A stretch of 64,000 nt of DNA, taken from assembly GCF_904846705.1 (NCBI RefSeq), contig NZ_CAJHBS010000006.1, positions 95,353 to 159,352 on the forward strand, written 5' to 3'. This DNA comes from Psychrobacter sp. Pi2-52 (GTDB lineage Bacteria > Pseudomonadota > Gammaproteobacteria > Pseudomonadales > Moraxellaceae). The notes beneath the pieces were generated by a model, which worked only from the letters and a program-made list of their open reading frames with translations, made no database searches and had not been told where the DNA came from. The position numbers and the translations under genes were made by a program. Each line of letters opens with the position of its first letter. Positions within the stretch are counted from its first letter, which is position 1. Shown piece after piece: positions 25,343 to 36,147 of this stretch.

Positions 25343-27742
25343 ATGCGTACGCCTTTAATTATGAGCGCGGCTGGGTTGCCGTTAGTTGTAGCGATGATGA
25401 GTATGCCAGTACAGGCTGCAGAATTTGTAGTAACTGATATTGGTTTTAACGGCCTACAACGCCTAACCCCTGATAGCCTCTATCCGGTCTTACCTGTTAC
25501 GGTAGGCGATACGGTGAATGATAGTAGCTTAGCTGCCAGTATCAAGGCGCTATATGCAACTGAGAACTTTGCTGATATTCAAAGCCGTGTCGAAGGTGGC
25601 AAGCTAAGGTTTGACGTCATTGAGCGTCCAACGATCGCTGAAGTTACCTTTGAGGGTAACAAGCTTATTCCAAAAGAAGGACTTGAGCAGGGACTGAAGA
25701 ATGCTGGCCTTTCTGCTGGTGACGTGCTCAAGCAGTCTACCTTGCAAGGCGTGGCCAATGAGCTACAACAACAATATGTTAGCCAAGGTTATTACAATAG
25801 TAATATCGAAGTAGATCAAACGGTCCTTGATGGTAACCGCGTAAAACTTGACGTGAAGTTTATAGAAGGCAAGCCTGCTAAAGTTGTTGATATCAATATT
25901 ATTGGTAATGAGCACTTTAGTGATGAAGAGATTAAAGACGTTTTCGCGGTAAAAGAATCTTCATGGACGCGTCTACTGTCTAAGTCTGATCGTTACGCTC
26001 AAGAAAAACTGGCCGCCAGTCTAGAGAGTTTAAAGGCGCTATATCAGAACGATGGTTATGTGCGTTTTTCAGTTGATAATGCCGTATTGAACATCAGCGA
26101 AGATAAAAGTAGTGTGTTTATCGAAGTCAGCCTAAGCGAAGGCGAACAATACCAGTTTGGCGAAGTGAACTTTTTAGGTAAACCTACCTTTGAAAATAGT
26201 GAGCTAAAAGAGCTGGTTAGCTTTACCCCTAATGAAAAATACTCGCAAGCAAAACTAGACGAAACCACTGCTTCTCTTAAAAGACGCTATGGTAACGAAG
26301 GCTATTATCTAGCTCAAATCAGACCAGTACCACGTATCAATGACGATACGAAAATGGTCGATGTTGATTACTATATTGACCCTGCTCGTCCTATCTACGT
26401 TCGTCGTATCAACTTTACGGGTAATATCAAAACGCAAGACGAAGTATTACGTCGTGAAATGCGTCAGTTAGAAGGCACACTGTCATCTAATGAAAAAATT
26501 CAGCTGTCACGCACGCGTTTGATGCGTACTGGTTTCTTTAAAAATGTCACTGTCGATGTTAAGCCAGTACCTAACCAGCCGGATCAAGTCGATGTGAACT
26601 ATGTGGTTGAAGAGCAGCCTTCTGGTAGCTCAACGATTGCAGCCGGTTACTCACAAAGTGGCGGTGTGACTTTCCAATTGGATCTCACTCAAAACAATTT
26701 CATGGGTACCGGTAACCGTGTTAAGGCTGCGCTTTCTCGTTCGGAAACACGCGACTCTTATAGCCTAGGTTATACCGATCCGTACTTTACAGAAAACGGC
26801 GTTTCTCAAGGTATCAGCGGTTATTATCGTAAAACCAAATATGACGACGACAACGTTAGTAACTATGTGACCGATTCATATGGTGCGACTCTGAACTATA
26901 GTTATCCTATTGATGAAACCAAACGCCTTAGTGCTGGTCTAAATGTAGACAACACAAAGGTTCGTGGTGGTCGTTATTTAGGTATATCTAATGTCCAAGA
27001 AATTCTAGACGAGGGCGGTACGAAAACGCCGGAAGTCGAGACTGATGGTATTGCCACCTTCAAGAATGATTATCAGACCTACAACCTATTATTTGGTTGG
27101 GACTACAGCACTCTAGACCGTCCAGTATTCCCTACCAAAGGTATGAGCCATGCAATTGATGCAACCATTGGTCTTGGCGATGCCAACTACCAAAAGCTAA
27201 CTTATAGCGGCAATATATATTATCCTCTTTATAAAGACGTGATCGCACGCGGTTATACTAAGCTTGGTTATGGTAATGATTTACCGTTCTATGAAAACTT
27301 CTATGCTGGTGGTTATGGCTCAGTACGTGGCTATGAATCATCTACTCTGGGACCTAAATCACAAGTCTATTATGATGCGGTCAATGATCCAGACAACCAA
27401 ACCTTTACCGCAGAAGAGGTTGGTGGTAATGCACTAGCAACGTTTGGTGCTGAACTAATTTTACCAATGCCGTTTAAAGGCGATTGGGCAGATCAGGTAC
27501 GCCCAGTATTGTTTGCTGAAGGTGGTCAGGTCTTTGACACGTCTGATAAAGAAGATCGCACTTTTAATGACTCAGATGTTCCATTGCTGACTCAAGATAA
27601 TGACTTCCGTTACAGTGCTGGTGCCGGTATCACTTGGTATACGCCAATTGGTCCAATCTCACTTAGCTACGCGGTACCATTTGGTGACAAAGAAGGCGAT
27701 GAGACTGAAAAAGTCCAGTTCCAGATTGGTAATACATTCTAA
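25343..27742 (+). CDS. bamA: Outer membrane protein assembly factor BamA
   Basis: Essential Omp85 core of the BAM complex, inserting beta-barrel proteins into the outer membrane. The ATG at 25343 (799 aa) is preferred, with GGAT before it; an in-frame GTG is at 25337. It has a signal peptide ending PVQAAEF, then five POTRA domains (about 25-425) and a 16-strand barrel. Barrel landmarks are YGSVRGYESSTLGP (the RGY lid motif) and WYTPIGPISLSYAVPF, ending in the C-terminal Phe (QIGNTF). It follows rseP and precedes lpxD; the skp gene usually found between is absent. Confidence 0.97.
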   Translation: MRTPLIMSAAGLPLVVAMMSMPVQAAEFVVTDIGFNGLQRLTPDSLYPVLPVTVGDTVNDSSLAASIKALYATENFADIQSRVEGGKLRFDVIERPTIAEVTFEGNKLIPKEGLEQGLKNAGLSAGDVLKQSTLQGVANELQQQYVSQGYYNSNIEVDQTVLDGNRVKLDVKFIEGKPAKVVDINIIGNEHFSDEEIKDVFAVKESSWTRLLSKSDRYAQEKLAASLESLKALYQNDGYVRFSVDNAVLNISEDKSSVFIEVSLSEGEQYQFGEVNFLGKPTFENSELKELVSFTPNEKYSQAKLDETTASLKRRYGNEGYYLAQIRPVPRINDDTKMVDVDYYIDPARPIYVRRINFTGNIKTQDEVLRREMRQLEGTLSSNEKIQLSRTRLMRTGFFKNVTVDVKPVPNQPDQVDVNYVVEEQPSGSSTIAAGYSQSGGVTFQLDLTQNNFMGTGNRVKAALSRSETRDSYSLGYTDPYFTENGVSQGISGYYRKTKYDDDNVSNYVTDSYGATLNYSYPIDETKRLSAGLNVDNTKVRGGRYLGISNVQEILDEGGTKTPEVETDGIATFKNDYQTYNLLFGWDYSTLDRPVFPTKGMSHAIDATIGLGDANYQKLTYSGNIYYPLYKDVIARGYTKLGYGNDLPFYENFYAGGYGSVRGYESSTLGPKSQVYYDAVNDPDNQTFTAEEVGGNALATFGAELILPMPFKGDWADQVRPVLFAEGGQVFDTSDKEDRTFNDSDVPLLTQDNDFRYSAGAGITWYTPIGPISLSYAVPFGDKEGDETEKVQFQIGNTF

Positions 27743-27888
27743 ATTAATGACATCATTCTCATCTATTTGAGTAGTTTTAGAGATTGTCTCAAATAGACGG
27801 AAATATCATTAGAGCTTAGTAGGTCGTCAAAACGCATTGTTATTTTGGCGACCGTTTCATTTATAACCATATTTTATTAATAGTCATT
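27743..27888 (+). other. bamA-lpxD gap with two inverted repeats, no skp
   Basis: TCTATTTGAG (27762-27771) pairs with CTCAAATAGA (27788-27797), and GGTCGTCAAAA (27822-27832) pairs with TTTTGGCGACC (27843-27853) with one T-G wobble. The second could be a weak terminator. There is no room for a skp gene. Confidence 0.55.
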
Positions 27889-28905
27889 ATGATAACGATT
27901 GAGCAACTCATTACTCGAATTGAGCAGCGTCAGCCTATTATTAATAAGGCTGAGATTGATACTGAGCAATTGTGTCAACCATTCAGTAGCGTCGGTAGTT
28001 TGACGACGGCCAGTCAGCAGCAGTTAAGCTTTTTAGCAGATCCTCACTATATCTCTAGCTTGGCTAGCAGTGATGCCGGTGCTGTATTGGTGACAGAAGC
28101 ATATCGTGACCAAGTGCCTACTTCAGCGATAGCGCTAGTCGTCTTAAATCCATATTTGGCTTATGCCAGTGCCAGTCAGCTGTTTGCGCGTCATTCTTTA
28201 TCTAACGGAATTCATCCTAGCGCGGTGATTGCAGAGACTGCTGTTATTGGCGAGCAAGTCAATATCGGCCCTTTTTGCGTGATTGGTGACAATGTGCAAA
28301 TAGGGGCACGTAGCTCACTCGATGCTCACGTCGTGGTTGAGGCCAATACCAGTATCGGCACCGATTGTGTGATTAAGTCGCAAGTCGTTGTCGGGCCTGA
28401 GTGTGTCATTGGCAATCACGTTAGATTGCATGCAGGGGTAAGCATCGGATCTGAAGGGTTCGGGTTTGCGCCTACTCAAGATCCTAGTAACACAGGTTGG
28501 GAGCGTATAGCCCAGTTAGGCCGTGTCATTATTGGTGATTATGTGCGAGTTGGTAGCCAGACGTGTATCGATCGTGGCGCTATCGATGATACTGTTATTG
28601 GTAATCACGTGATTATTGATAATTTGGTACAAGTTGCCCATAACGTCCGTATCGGTGACGGTACTGCTATTGCTGCTCAAACGGGTATTGCGGGTAGTAC
28701 TACGATAGGTAAGCGCTGTATAATAGGCGGCGCTGTCGGTATCACAGGGCATATCGAGATTACAGACGATGTCGTTTTATCTGGCATGACCATGGTAACC
28801 AAATCCATTAAAACTGCTGGCTCATATTCATCTGGTACTGCTGCAATGCCAACTGCTAATTGGCGACGTGCTGCTGTACGTTTTCGTCAGCTAGGCAGTA
28901 ACTAA
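27889..28905 (+). CDS. lpxD: UDP-3-O-(3-hydroxyacyl)glucosamine N-acyltransferase
   Basis: Third committed step of lipid A synthesis, adding the N-linked hydroxyacyl chain from acyl-ACP. The N-terminal uridine-binding region (to about residue 100) includes QLSFLADPHY. A left-handed beta-helix of hexapeptide repeats follows (VIGEQVNIGPFCVIGDNVQI and similar). The catalytic His is in DNLVQVAHNVRIGDGTAI, and GSEGFGFAPT is a conserved loop. 338 aa is typical. No Shine-Dalgarno site is obvious. It is followed by fabZ after 52 bases and then lpxA. Confidence 0.96.
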   Translation: MITIEQLITRIEQRQPIINKAEIDTEQLCQPFSSVGSLTTASQQQLSFLADPHYISSLASSDAGAVLVTEAYRDQVPTSAIALVVLNPYLAYASASQLFARHSLSNGIHPSAVIAETAVIGEQVNIGPFCVIGDNVQIGARSSLDAHVVVEANTSIGTDCVIKSQVVVGPECVIGNHVRLHAGVSIGSEGFGFAPTQDPSNTGWERIAQLGRVIIGDYVRVGSQTCIDRGAIDDTVIGNHVIIDNLVQVAHNVRIGDGTAIAAQTGIAGSTTIGKRCIIGGAVGITGHIEITDDVVLSGMTMVTKSIKTAGSYSSGTAAMPTANWRRAAVRFRQLGSN

Positions 28906-28957
28906 TGCAAACACAAACAAATAATAGATATTCAAAACACAGCAAGGAAGCGTCATT

Positions 28958-29494
28958 ATGAGCAATAACAATATAGATATCCCAACTGATGAAGACGTTA
29001 AAAGCTTGGCTGAGCAAGGTCTTACGCTACCATTGACGTATCATACGATTAAGCATTACTTACCGCATCGTTATCCTTTTATGCTGGTAGATCGTATTGT
29101 AGCTTGTACGCCAGGCGAGTGTATTACTGGTATCAAAAACGTGACTATTAATGAAGAGTTTTTTAACGGTCACTTTCCTGATGAGCCAATTATGCCAGGG
29201 GTATTGATGGTAGAGTCGATGGCCCAGGTATCAGGAGTGCTTGGTTTTATCAGTGCAGGACTGACAGCAGAAGACGGTTACCTCTATCTATTTGCAGGTG
29301 TCGATAAAGTCCGTTTTAAACGTCGTGTAATTCCTGGTGATCAGCTTATCATTCGTGCAAAAACTGTGATGCAAAGACATGGTATCTATAAGTTTGATTG
29401 TACTGTTCATGTCGAAGATGAACTGGCTGCTAGTGCGCAAATTATGATTGCACGTCAAGAGCAACAAAAACCTGCTAACGTGAAGGGTGCTTAA
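28958..29494 (+). CDS. fabZ: 3-hydroxyacyl-ACP dehydratase FabZ
   Basis: Hot-dog-fold dehydratase of fatty-acid elongation that competes with LpxA for hydroxyacyl-ACP. Key motifs are LPHRYPFMLVDRI with the catalytic His and NGHFPDEPIMPGVLMVESMAQ with the catalytic Glu. At 178 aa it is about 25 residues longer than E. coli FabZ: there is a polar leader before LPLTYHTIKHYLPHR and a polar tail after AQIMIAR. AAGGAAG precedes the ATG. Conserved lpxD-fabZ-lpxA order. Confidence 0.96.
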   Translation: MSNNNIDIPTDEDVKSLAEQGLTLPLTYHTIKHYLPHRYPFMLVDRIVACTPGECITGIKNVTINEEFFNGHFPDEPIMPGVLMVESMAQVSGVLGFISAGLTAEDGYLYLFAGVDKVRFKRRVIPGDQLIIRAKTVMQRHGIYKFDCTVHVEDELAASAQIMIARQEQQKPANVKGA

Positions 29495-29666
29495 GTTTTT
29501 AATAAGCCATACTGTACAAAGAGCGATATTATTTCGCTCAATATAATTGCAATAAACAGCTATATGTAAATTCAACAACACAACTGGTATTAGCTTCGTT
29601 AGTAACACTGAAATAGCGATACTTTCTTATTATTTACTCGCATCAAATGATACAAGGGCCCATCTT

Positions 29667-30446
29667 ATGAGTCAGATTCATCCTACAGCACTCATCTCAC
29701 CGTCCGCGCAGATTGACGAAACTGCTATCATCGGGCCCTATTGTATCGTTGGTGATGAAGTATCAATTGGTGCGCATACGGTTTTGCATAGACATGTAGT
29801 TGTGACTAAGCTGACTCGTATTGGCCAACACAATGAGTTTTATCAATTTGCGAGTATTGGTGAAGATCCTCAAGACTTGAAATATGCAGGTGAGCGTACT
29901 TGGCTTGAAATCGGCGATCATAATACGATTCGTGAAGCCTGTAGCTTACATCGCGGTACAGCGCAAGACGGCGAGCTGACTAAAATCGGCAGTCATAATC
30001 TACTGATGGTAAATACCCATGTCGCACATGATTGTGTCATTGGCGATCACAACGTACTGGCCAACAATGTTGGTGTGGCGGGGCATGTGACTATCGGCGA
30101 CCATACCATTATTGGTGGTAACTCAGGCATACATCAGTTTTGTACAGTAGATGACTATAGCTTGATTGGCGGAGCAAGCCTTATTTTAAAAGATGTGGCT
30201 GCATTTACGATGGTATCTGGCAATCCGGCAAAGGCCCATGGACTCAATATCGAAGGTATGCGCCGTAAAGGTTGGTCAAAAGAAACGATTAATGTATTAC
30301 GTCAAGCGTACCGTACGATTTTCAGATCAGGTTTGACCACTGCGCAAGCGTTGGAAGTCTTACATAATGAGCTGTTGGCTAAAGAGCCAAAAATTCAACT
30401 ACTTATTGATTCCTTACAAAATAGCAGTCGCGGTGTTGTGCGCTAA
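29667..30446 (+). CDS. lpxA: Acyl-ACP--UDP-N-acetylglucosamine O-acyltransferase
   Basis: First step of lipid A biosynthesis. It has a left-handed beta-helix with hexapeptide repeats from the start (IHPTALISPSAQIDETAIIG). The catalytic His region VAGHVTIGDHTIIGGNSGIH is intact, and HRGTAQDGELTKIG is the conserved substrate loop. A C-terminal helical domain follows from about residue 190. 259 aa, standard. AAGGG lies seven bases upstream of the ATG. lpxB and rnhB, which often follow, are not here; the cluster ends at the terminator at 30525. Confidence 0.97.
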   Translation: MSQIHPTALISPSAQIDETAIIGPYCIVGDEVSIGAHTVLHRHVVVTKLTRIGQHNEFYQFASIGEDPQDLKYAGERTWLEIGDHNTIREACSLHRGTAQDGELTKIGSHNLLMVNTHVAHDCVIGDHNVLANNVGVAGHVTIGDHTIIGGNSGIHQFCTVDDYSLIGGASLILKDVAAFTMVSGNPAKAHGLNIEGMRRKGWSKETINVLRQAYRTIFRSGLTTAQALEVLHNELLAKEPKIQLLIDSLQNSSRGVVR

Positions 30447-30747
30447 AAAAACATAACTCGATTAAAGATGAGTTTGACACTTTTAATAAGCTAAATTCTT
30501 ATAGAATGAAGACGAATTACGTAGAAGCCATAACTATTTGTTATGGCTTTTTATATTTATGAGCACTTGACTTTTTTGGTCGCTTAGCAGAAACTGAGCG
30601 TTTACGATATTGTAATCAATTCTTTCTTAATGTTGCTGGGCGCTTCACATCGAAGCGTTTACTAAATAGTCCAACGGTAAAGCCGACTATTTATGTTGAT
30701 CAAGGAAGATTATCAGTAACATTAATTGAAGCACGAGGACGGAAAAA
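30447..30747. other. Gap between lpxA and the NSS transporter
   Basis: Contains the lpxA terminator and two short inverted repeats: CGCTTC/GAAGCG near 30641-30657, and AATAGTC (30665-30671) with GACTATT (30685-30691) upstream of the transporter. These may be leader structures. No coding region or clear promoter was found. Confidence 0.4.
30525..30553 (+). terminator. Intrinsic terminator after lpxA
   Basis: AAGCCATAAC (30525-30534) pairs with GTTATGGCTT (30540-30549) around TATTT, followed by Ts. It closes the long envelope cluster. Confidence 0.8.
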
Positions 30748-32100
30748 ATGGCTATCAATAAACAAGAACATGCCCAGTGGAGCTCAAGCTTTGGCTTCGT
30801 ATTGGCAGCAGTAGGCTCAGCAGTTGGTTTAGGAAACATATGGAAATTTCCATACATGGTTGGCGAAAGCGGTGGTTCAGCTTTCGTTATTGCTTATTTG
30901 TTCTGTATCGCGCTGGTCGGTTTTCCGATATTAGTTGCTGAATGGTTAATTGGTCGACGTGGTCAAAAAAACCCAGTCAATACCTTTTCAGACGTAGCAG
31001 CGACTGAAGGTAAGTCGCGTAGTTGGGGTATTATTGGTGCTACTGGTATCTTAGGTGGTTTCTTAATTCTATCGTTCTATAGTGTGATCGGTGGTTGGGC
31101 GCTTAACTATATCACTAAAGTTGCAACAGGTAGCTTTGCTGGTCAAGACAGTGATTCTGTTGCTGCAACCTTTGATGCTATGCTTGCATCAGCTGGTACA
31201 TTGACGATCTGGCACACGGTATTTATGATTTTGACCGCTGTCATCGTTGGTATTGGTGTGACAAGCGGTATCGAAAAAACAGCTAAGATATTAATGCCAT
31301 TATTGGGTGTGATTCTGTTCGTTATCGTTGGTTATAACGTGATGAACGGTGGATTCGGTGAAGCAGTTGCTTACCTATTTACGCCAGATCTTAGCAAACT
31401 AACGGCTGATGTTATGCTTGCAGCATTAGGTCATGCATTCTTCACCCTATCAATTGGTATGGGTATCATGGTCGCTTATGGTTCGTATTTGGGCCGTGAA
31501 GTGAACTTGCTAAAGACAGCACGTACCGTTGTTATTTTGGATACGGTTATTGCGTTGGCTGCTGGTCTTGCCATCTTCCCAATTATCTTCAGCAATGGTC
31601 TAGATCCTGCATCAGGTCCTGGTCTTATCTTTGTAAGTTTACCAATTGCTTTCGGTAGCATGGGTGCGGGTACTATCATTGGCGCATTGTTCTTCTTACT
31701 TATTACCTTTGCCGCTATTACCTCATCTATCTCGTTACTTGAGCCAACCGTTGAGTTGTTAGAAGAGCGTACGTCGATGAGTCGTACTGTATCGACTATC
31801 GTGGCAAGTACAGTAATCTGGTTGTTAGGTATTGCAGCACTGCTATCGTTCAATCTATGGTCTGACTTTACTATCATGGGTAATGGTATCTTTGATGCAT
31901 TAGATAAGCTTACTAGTAAGTTCCTACTGCCTCTAACAGGTCTGGCTGCAATTGTATTTGTTGGTTGGAAAATGGATCAACGTAACATTCAGCAAGAGCT
32001 TGGTTTATCTAATGGTACATGGCAGCTGTGGCAAATCGTTGCAAAATTCATCGCGCCAATCGCTGTTATTGTAGTATTCGTGACGTCATTGATGGGATAG
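30748..32100 (+). CDS. Sodium-dependent transporter, NSS (SNF) family
   Basis: Inner-membrane sodium symporter of the LeuT-fold neurotransmitter:sodium symporter family, 450 aa with about 11 membrane helices. The first unwound helix carries the family signature AAVGSAVGLGNIWKFPYMVG. Helix 6 region GHAFFTLSIGMGIMVAYGSY and helix 8 ITSSISLLEPTVEL match bacterial members such as MhsT and TnaT. The substrate is probably an amino acid, but residues alone do not fix which. GAGGA upstream marks the start. Stand-alone gene, ended by the bidirectional terminator at 32164. Confidence 0.92.
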   Translation: MAINKQEHAQWSSSFGFVLAAVGSAVGLGNIWKFPYMVGESGGSAFVIAYLFCIALVGFPILVAEWLIGRRGQKNPVNTFSDVAATEGKSRSWGIIGATGILGGFLILSFYSVIGGWALNYITKVATGSFAGQDSDSVAATFDAMLASAGTLTIWHTVFMILTAVIVGIGVTSGIEKTAKILMPLLGVILFVIVGYNVMNGGFGEAVAYLFTPDLSKLTADVMLAALGHAFFTLSIGMGIMVAYGSYLGREVNLLKTARTVVILDTVIALAAGLAIFPIIFSNGLDPASGPGLIFVSLPIAFGSMGAGTIIGALFFLLITFAAITSSISLLEPTVELLEERTSMSRTVSTIVASTVIWLLGIAALLSFNLWSDFTIMGNGIFDALDKLTSKFLLPLTGLAAIVFVGWKMDQRNIQQELGLSNGTWQLWQIVAKFIAPIAVIVVFVTSLMG

Positions 32101-32163
32101 TAGTCAAGATTGACACTATATTAATCATTAGTTGATAATCATTAAATAATAAAAGCAGCACAG

Positions 32164-32198
32164 AAAAAGGGCTTAAGATTATTCTTAAGCCCTTTTTT
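32164..32198. terminator. Bidirectional terminator between the transporter and tgt
   Basis: AAAGGGCTTAAGA and TCTTAAGCCCTTT arms around TTAT, with an A run on the left and a T run on the right. It can stop both convergent genes. Confidence 0.85.
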
Positions 32199-32240
32199 AT
32201 TTCAACAGATTCGTTACACAGTCGTGAATGTTAAACAGGA

Positions 32241-33753
<1,513 letters not shown>

Positions 33754-34413
33754 ATGAAAAAGACAGGTTATTTATTATTAATGGGCGGATTATTGTTGAT
33801 ATCAAAAGGGGCGATGGCTGCTGAGACAGAAGAGCCAGAGTACACGTTATTGTCGCAAACAGGTGACTTTGAGTTGCGCCGCTATGATGAGCAGCTAGTG
33901 GCGCAAACGTGGGTGAGTGGTGATCAAGACTCAGCAAGTCGTGAAGGGTTTAAGATTTTAGCGGACTATATTTTTGGTAATAACACAGCACCAAGTGGAG
34001 ACAGTAGTAAAATTAGTATGACGGCACCTGTCACGATGCAAGCTAATAACGAAGAAAGTGATAATGAGTCACAAAAAATTGCCATGACAGCACCAGTCAG
34101 TATGCAACAAGACGATGGTAAGTGGCGCGTACAATTTACGATGCCTAGTAAATATACGATGCAAACATTGCCAAAGCCAAACAATCCAAACGTTGAGATT
34201 ATAGAAGTGACTGCACAGACGTACGGTGTGATTAAGTTCTCTTGGCTCGCAGGAGAGGACAAAGTAGCGGAAAAAACCGAAGCGCTGCAAACATGGATGC
34301 AAGACCAGAATTTGACGCCTATAGGCGAGCCTGAATTGGCACGTTATAACCCACCTTGGACGCTACCATTTATGCGTCGCAATGAAGTGATGATTGCTTA
34401 TCAGCCAAAATAA
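33754..34413 (+). CDS. Secreted SOUL/HBP-family heme-binding-like protein
   Basis: A 219-aa protein of the SOUL family. A signal peptide, MKKTGYLLLMGGLLLISKGA followed by MAAE, sends it to the periplasm. The SOUL fold follows: YTLLSQTGDFELRRYDEQLVA, FKILADYIFGNN, KISMTAPVTMQ and a second IAMTAPVSMQ, RVQFTMPSKYTMQTLP, and the C-terminal PPWTLPFMRRNEVMI. The ATG at 33754 with GGAG seven bases upstream is the start; the reading frame extends upstream only from a TTG. Animal SOUL proteins bind heme, but the His ligand is not conserved in all members, so heme binding here is an inference. Confidence 0.85.
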   Translation: MKKTGYLLLMGGLLLISKGAMAAETEEPEYTLLSQTGDFELRRYDEQLVAQTWVSGDQDSASREGFKILADYIFGNNTAPSGDSSKISMTAPVTMQANNEESDNESQKIAMTAPVSMQQDDGKWRVQFTMPSKYTMQTLPKPNNPNVEIIEVTAQTYGVIKFSWLAGEDKVAEKTEALQTWMQDQNLTPIGEPELARYNPPWTLPFMRRNEVMIAYQPK

Positions 34414-34524
34414 TACCAATCCCAAAAATATGACTGGCTGTGTCAAAATCGCTTGTTCTATTATAGGTAGCACTTGCACTCATCTTCCGTGTTACTCACA
34501 TTTTTGGAAATGATATACCCATAA

Positions 34525-34551
34525 AAAAAGACAGCAATCGCTGTCTTTTTC
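34525..34551. terminator. Bidirectional terminator, SOUL gene / asd
   Basis: AAAAAGACAGC (34525-34535) pairs with GCTGTCTTTTT (34540-34550) around AATC. It lies between convergent genes and carries A and T runs on both sides. Confidence 0.85.
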
Positions 34552-34574
34552 GTGCTTCATCTAAAGTATCTGAG

Positions 34575-35708
34575 TTAGACGTTTTGTTCACGGATGATAT
34601 TAAGCATGCGACGTAATGGTTCTGCTGCGCCCCATAACAACTGATCACCAACGGTAAATGCGCCTAGATACTCAGGACCCATATTGAGCTTGCGTAAGCG
34701 ACCTAGAGCAACAGTTAAGGTGCCAGTCACGGCTACTGGCGTTAGGCGATTCATGGTAGCTTCTTTGTCATCTTCGACCAAGTCCAACCACTCGTTGCCA
34801 CTATTTTTGAGTGCAGCTTCGATTTCTTCTAGTGGAATGTCTTTTTTCAGCTTGATCGTTAGGCCTTGCGCATGACAACGCATAGCACCGACGCGTACAC
34901 ACATCCCATCGATAGGAATCGTACTGACTTCATCATTACCCAAGATCTTATTGGTCTCGACGCCGCCTTTCCATTCCTCTTTTGACTGTTTGTTTTCTAG
35001 CTGAGCATCGATATAAGGAATCAAGCTACCTGCCAGTGGTACACCGAAGTATTGTGTAGGGAAGTCTGCTGAACGCTGGGTTTGAGCGATTTTTTTATCA
35101 ATCTCAAGAATAGCGCTAGCTGGGTCAGCCAATTCGTCTTGGACGGCATCACGTAACACACCCATGCCATTGATGAGCTCGCGCATGTTGTTTGCGCCAG
35201 AGCCACTAGCGGCTTGGTAAGTCATCGCGCTGACCCATTCGACCCAGCCTTTATTAAACAGCTCGCCGATAGCCATCAGCATCAATGATACGGTACAGTT
35301 ACCACCGATAAAGTCTTTTTTACCATTGGCAAGTGCGCTATCAATGACGCTTCGGTTGACTGGATCAAGAATGATGATGCTGTCATCTTTCATACGTAAG
35401 GTACTTGCCGCATCAACCCAATAGCCGTTCCAACCACTATCACGCAATGGTTGATGGACTTTTGACGTATAGTCACCACCTTGGCAAGTAATAACGACAT
35501 CACAAGCAGCAAGTGCGTCAATATCATGAGCGTCTTTTAGTTGGCCGGTTTCAATACCATCGAATTTTGGTGCATCACCACCAGCATTACTGGTAGAAAA
35601 AAACACGGGTGTGATACCGTTGAAGTCGTTTTCTTCCTGCATACGTTGTATCAATACTGACCCTACCATACCGCGCCAGCCTACCAAACCTACTGTTAAA
35701 TCACTCAT
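34575..35708 (-). CDS. asd: Aspartate-semialdehyde dehydrogenase
   Basis: Reduces aspartyl phosphate to the semialdehyde for Lys, Met, Thr and diaminopimelate synthesis, hence also for cell wall. [14 protein letters not shown] is the NADP-binding start. The catalytic Cys is in [14 protein letters not shown], with the further conserved [17 protein letters not shown] and the catalytic-site region [20 protein letters not shown] choose the ATG at 35706-35708 (377 aa), with AGGA at a good distance; a start at 35717 would add three residues. Gram-negative type with the active-site insertion. Confidence 0.96.
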   Translation of the reverse strand: MSDLTVGLVGWRGMVGSVLIQRMQEENDFNGITPVFFSTSNAGGDAPKFDGIETGQLKDAHDIDALAACDVVITCQGGDYTSKVHQPLRDSGWNGYWVDAASTLRMKDDSIIILDPVNRSVIDSALANGKKDFIGGNCTVSLMLMAIGELFNKGWVEWVSAMTYQAASGSGANNMRELINGMGVLRDAVQDELADPASAILEIDKKIAQTQRSADFPTQYFGVPLAGSLIPYIDAQLENKQSKEEWKGGVETNKILGNDEVSTIPIDGMCVRVGAMRCHAQGLTIKLKKDIPLEEIEAALKNSGNEWLDLVEDDKEATMNRLTPVAVTGTLTVALGRLRKLNMGPEYLGAFTVGDQLLWGAAEPLRRMLNIIREQNV

Positions 35709-36147
35709 GAAGTTCAATCCTATTTACAATTATTTGTTGCATCGTCAACCGATAACAATGCCGTGAATGGCGCGAAAAAGCAAGGCGTTTTGGCTATTAT
35801 TTGGTCGTTTTCCATACACTATTAACTATGTCGACTATAACTTTAAGTTATTACTATTGAAGAGATACTTAGCTATCTAACGACCTCAAAAATATGATGT
35901 CTAATAAAGCACTCATTACATTGAGTGAGCCAGTATTGTAACGTTTTATGATAGTTGTCGCATAATTGAGACTCACCAGTAGGCGAGAATCTTCTGAAAT
36001 GCTAAAGTAAGTCTCAAACACAATTACTCGACGTTAGTTATTTGATGTCAGGTGAGTTACAACCACGATATTTCTTATCAAATAAAAGCTTAACCAATAT
36101 ACATCATCGGCTCTATCAAAATTTCAATCAACGGTTAGTACCTACTT
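35709..36147. other. Gap between asd and the EEP-fold gene
   Basis: No coding region supported. A small hairpin CACTCA/TGAGTG lies at 35911-35928. I found no riboswitch-like structure before asd and no confident promoter. Confidence 0.35.

Noticed and set aside
35709..36147. Lysine riboswitch upstream of asd
   Set aside because: No lysine-riboswitch-like core or multi-stem arrangement is visible; only a single small hairpin lies far upstream.
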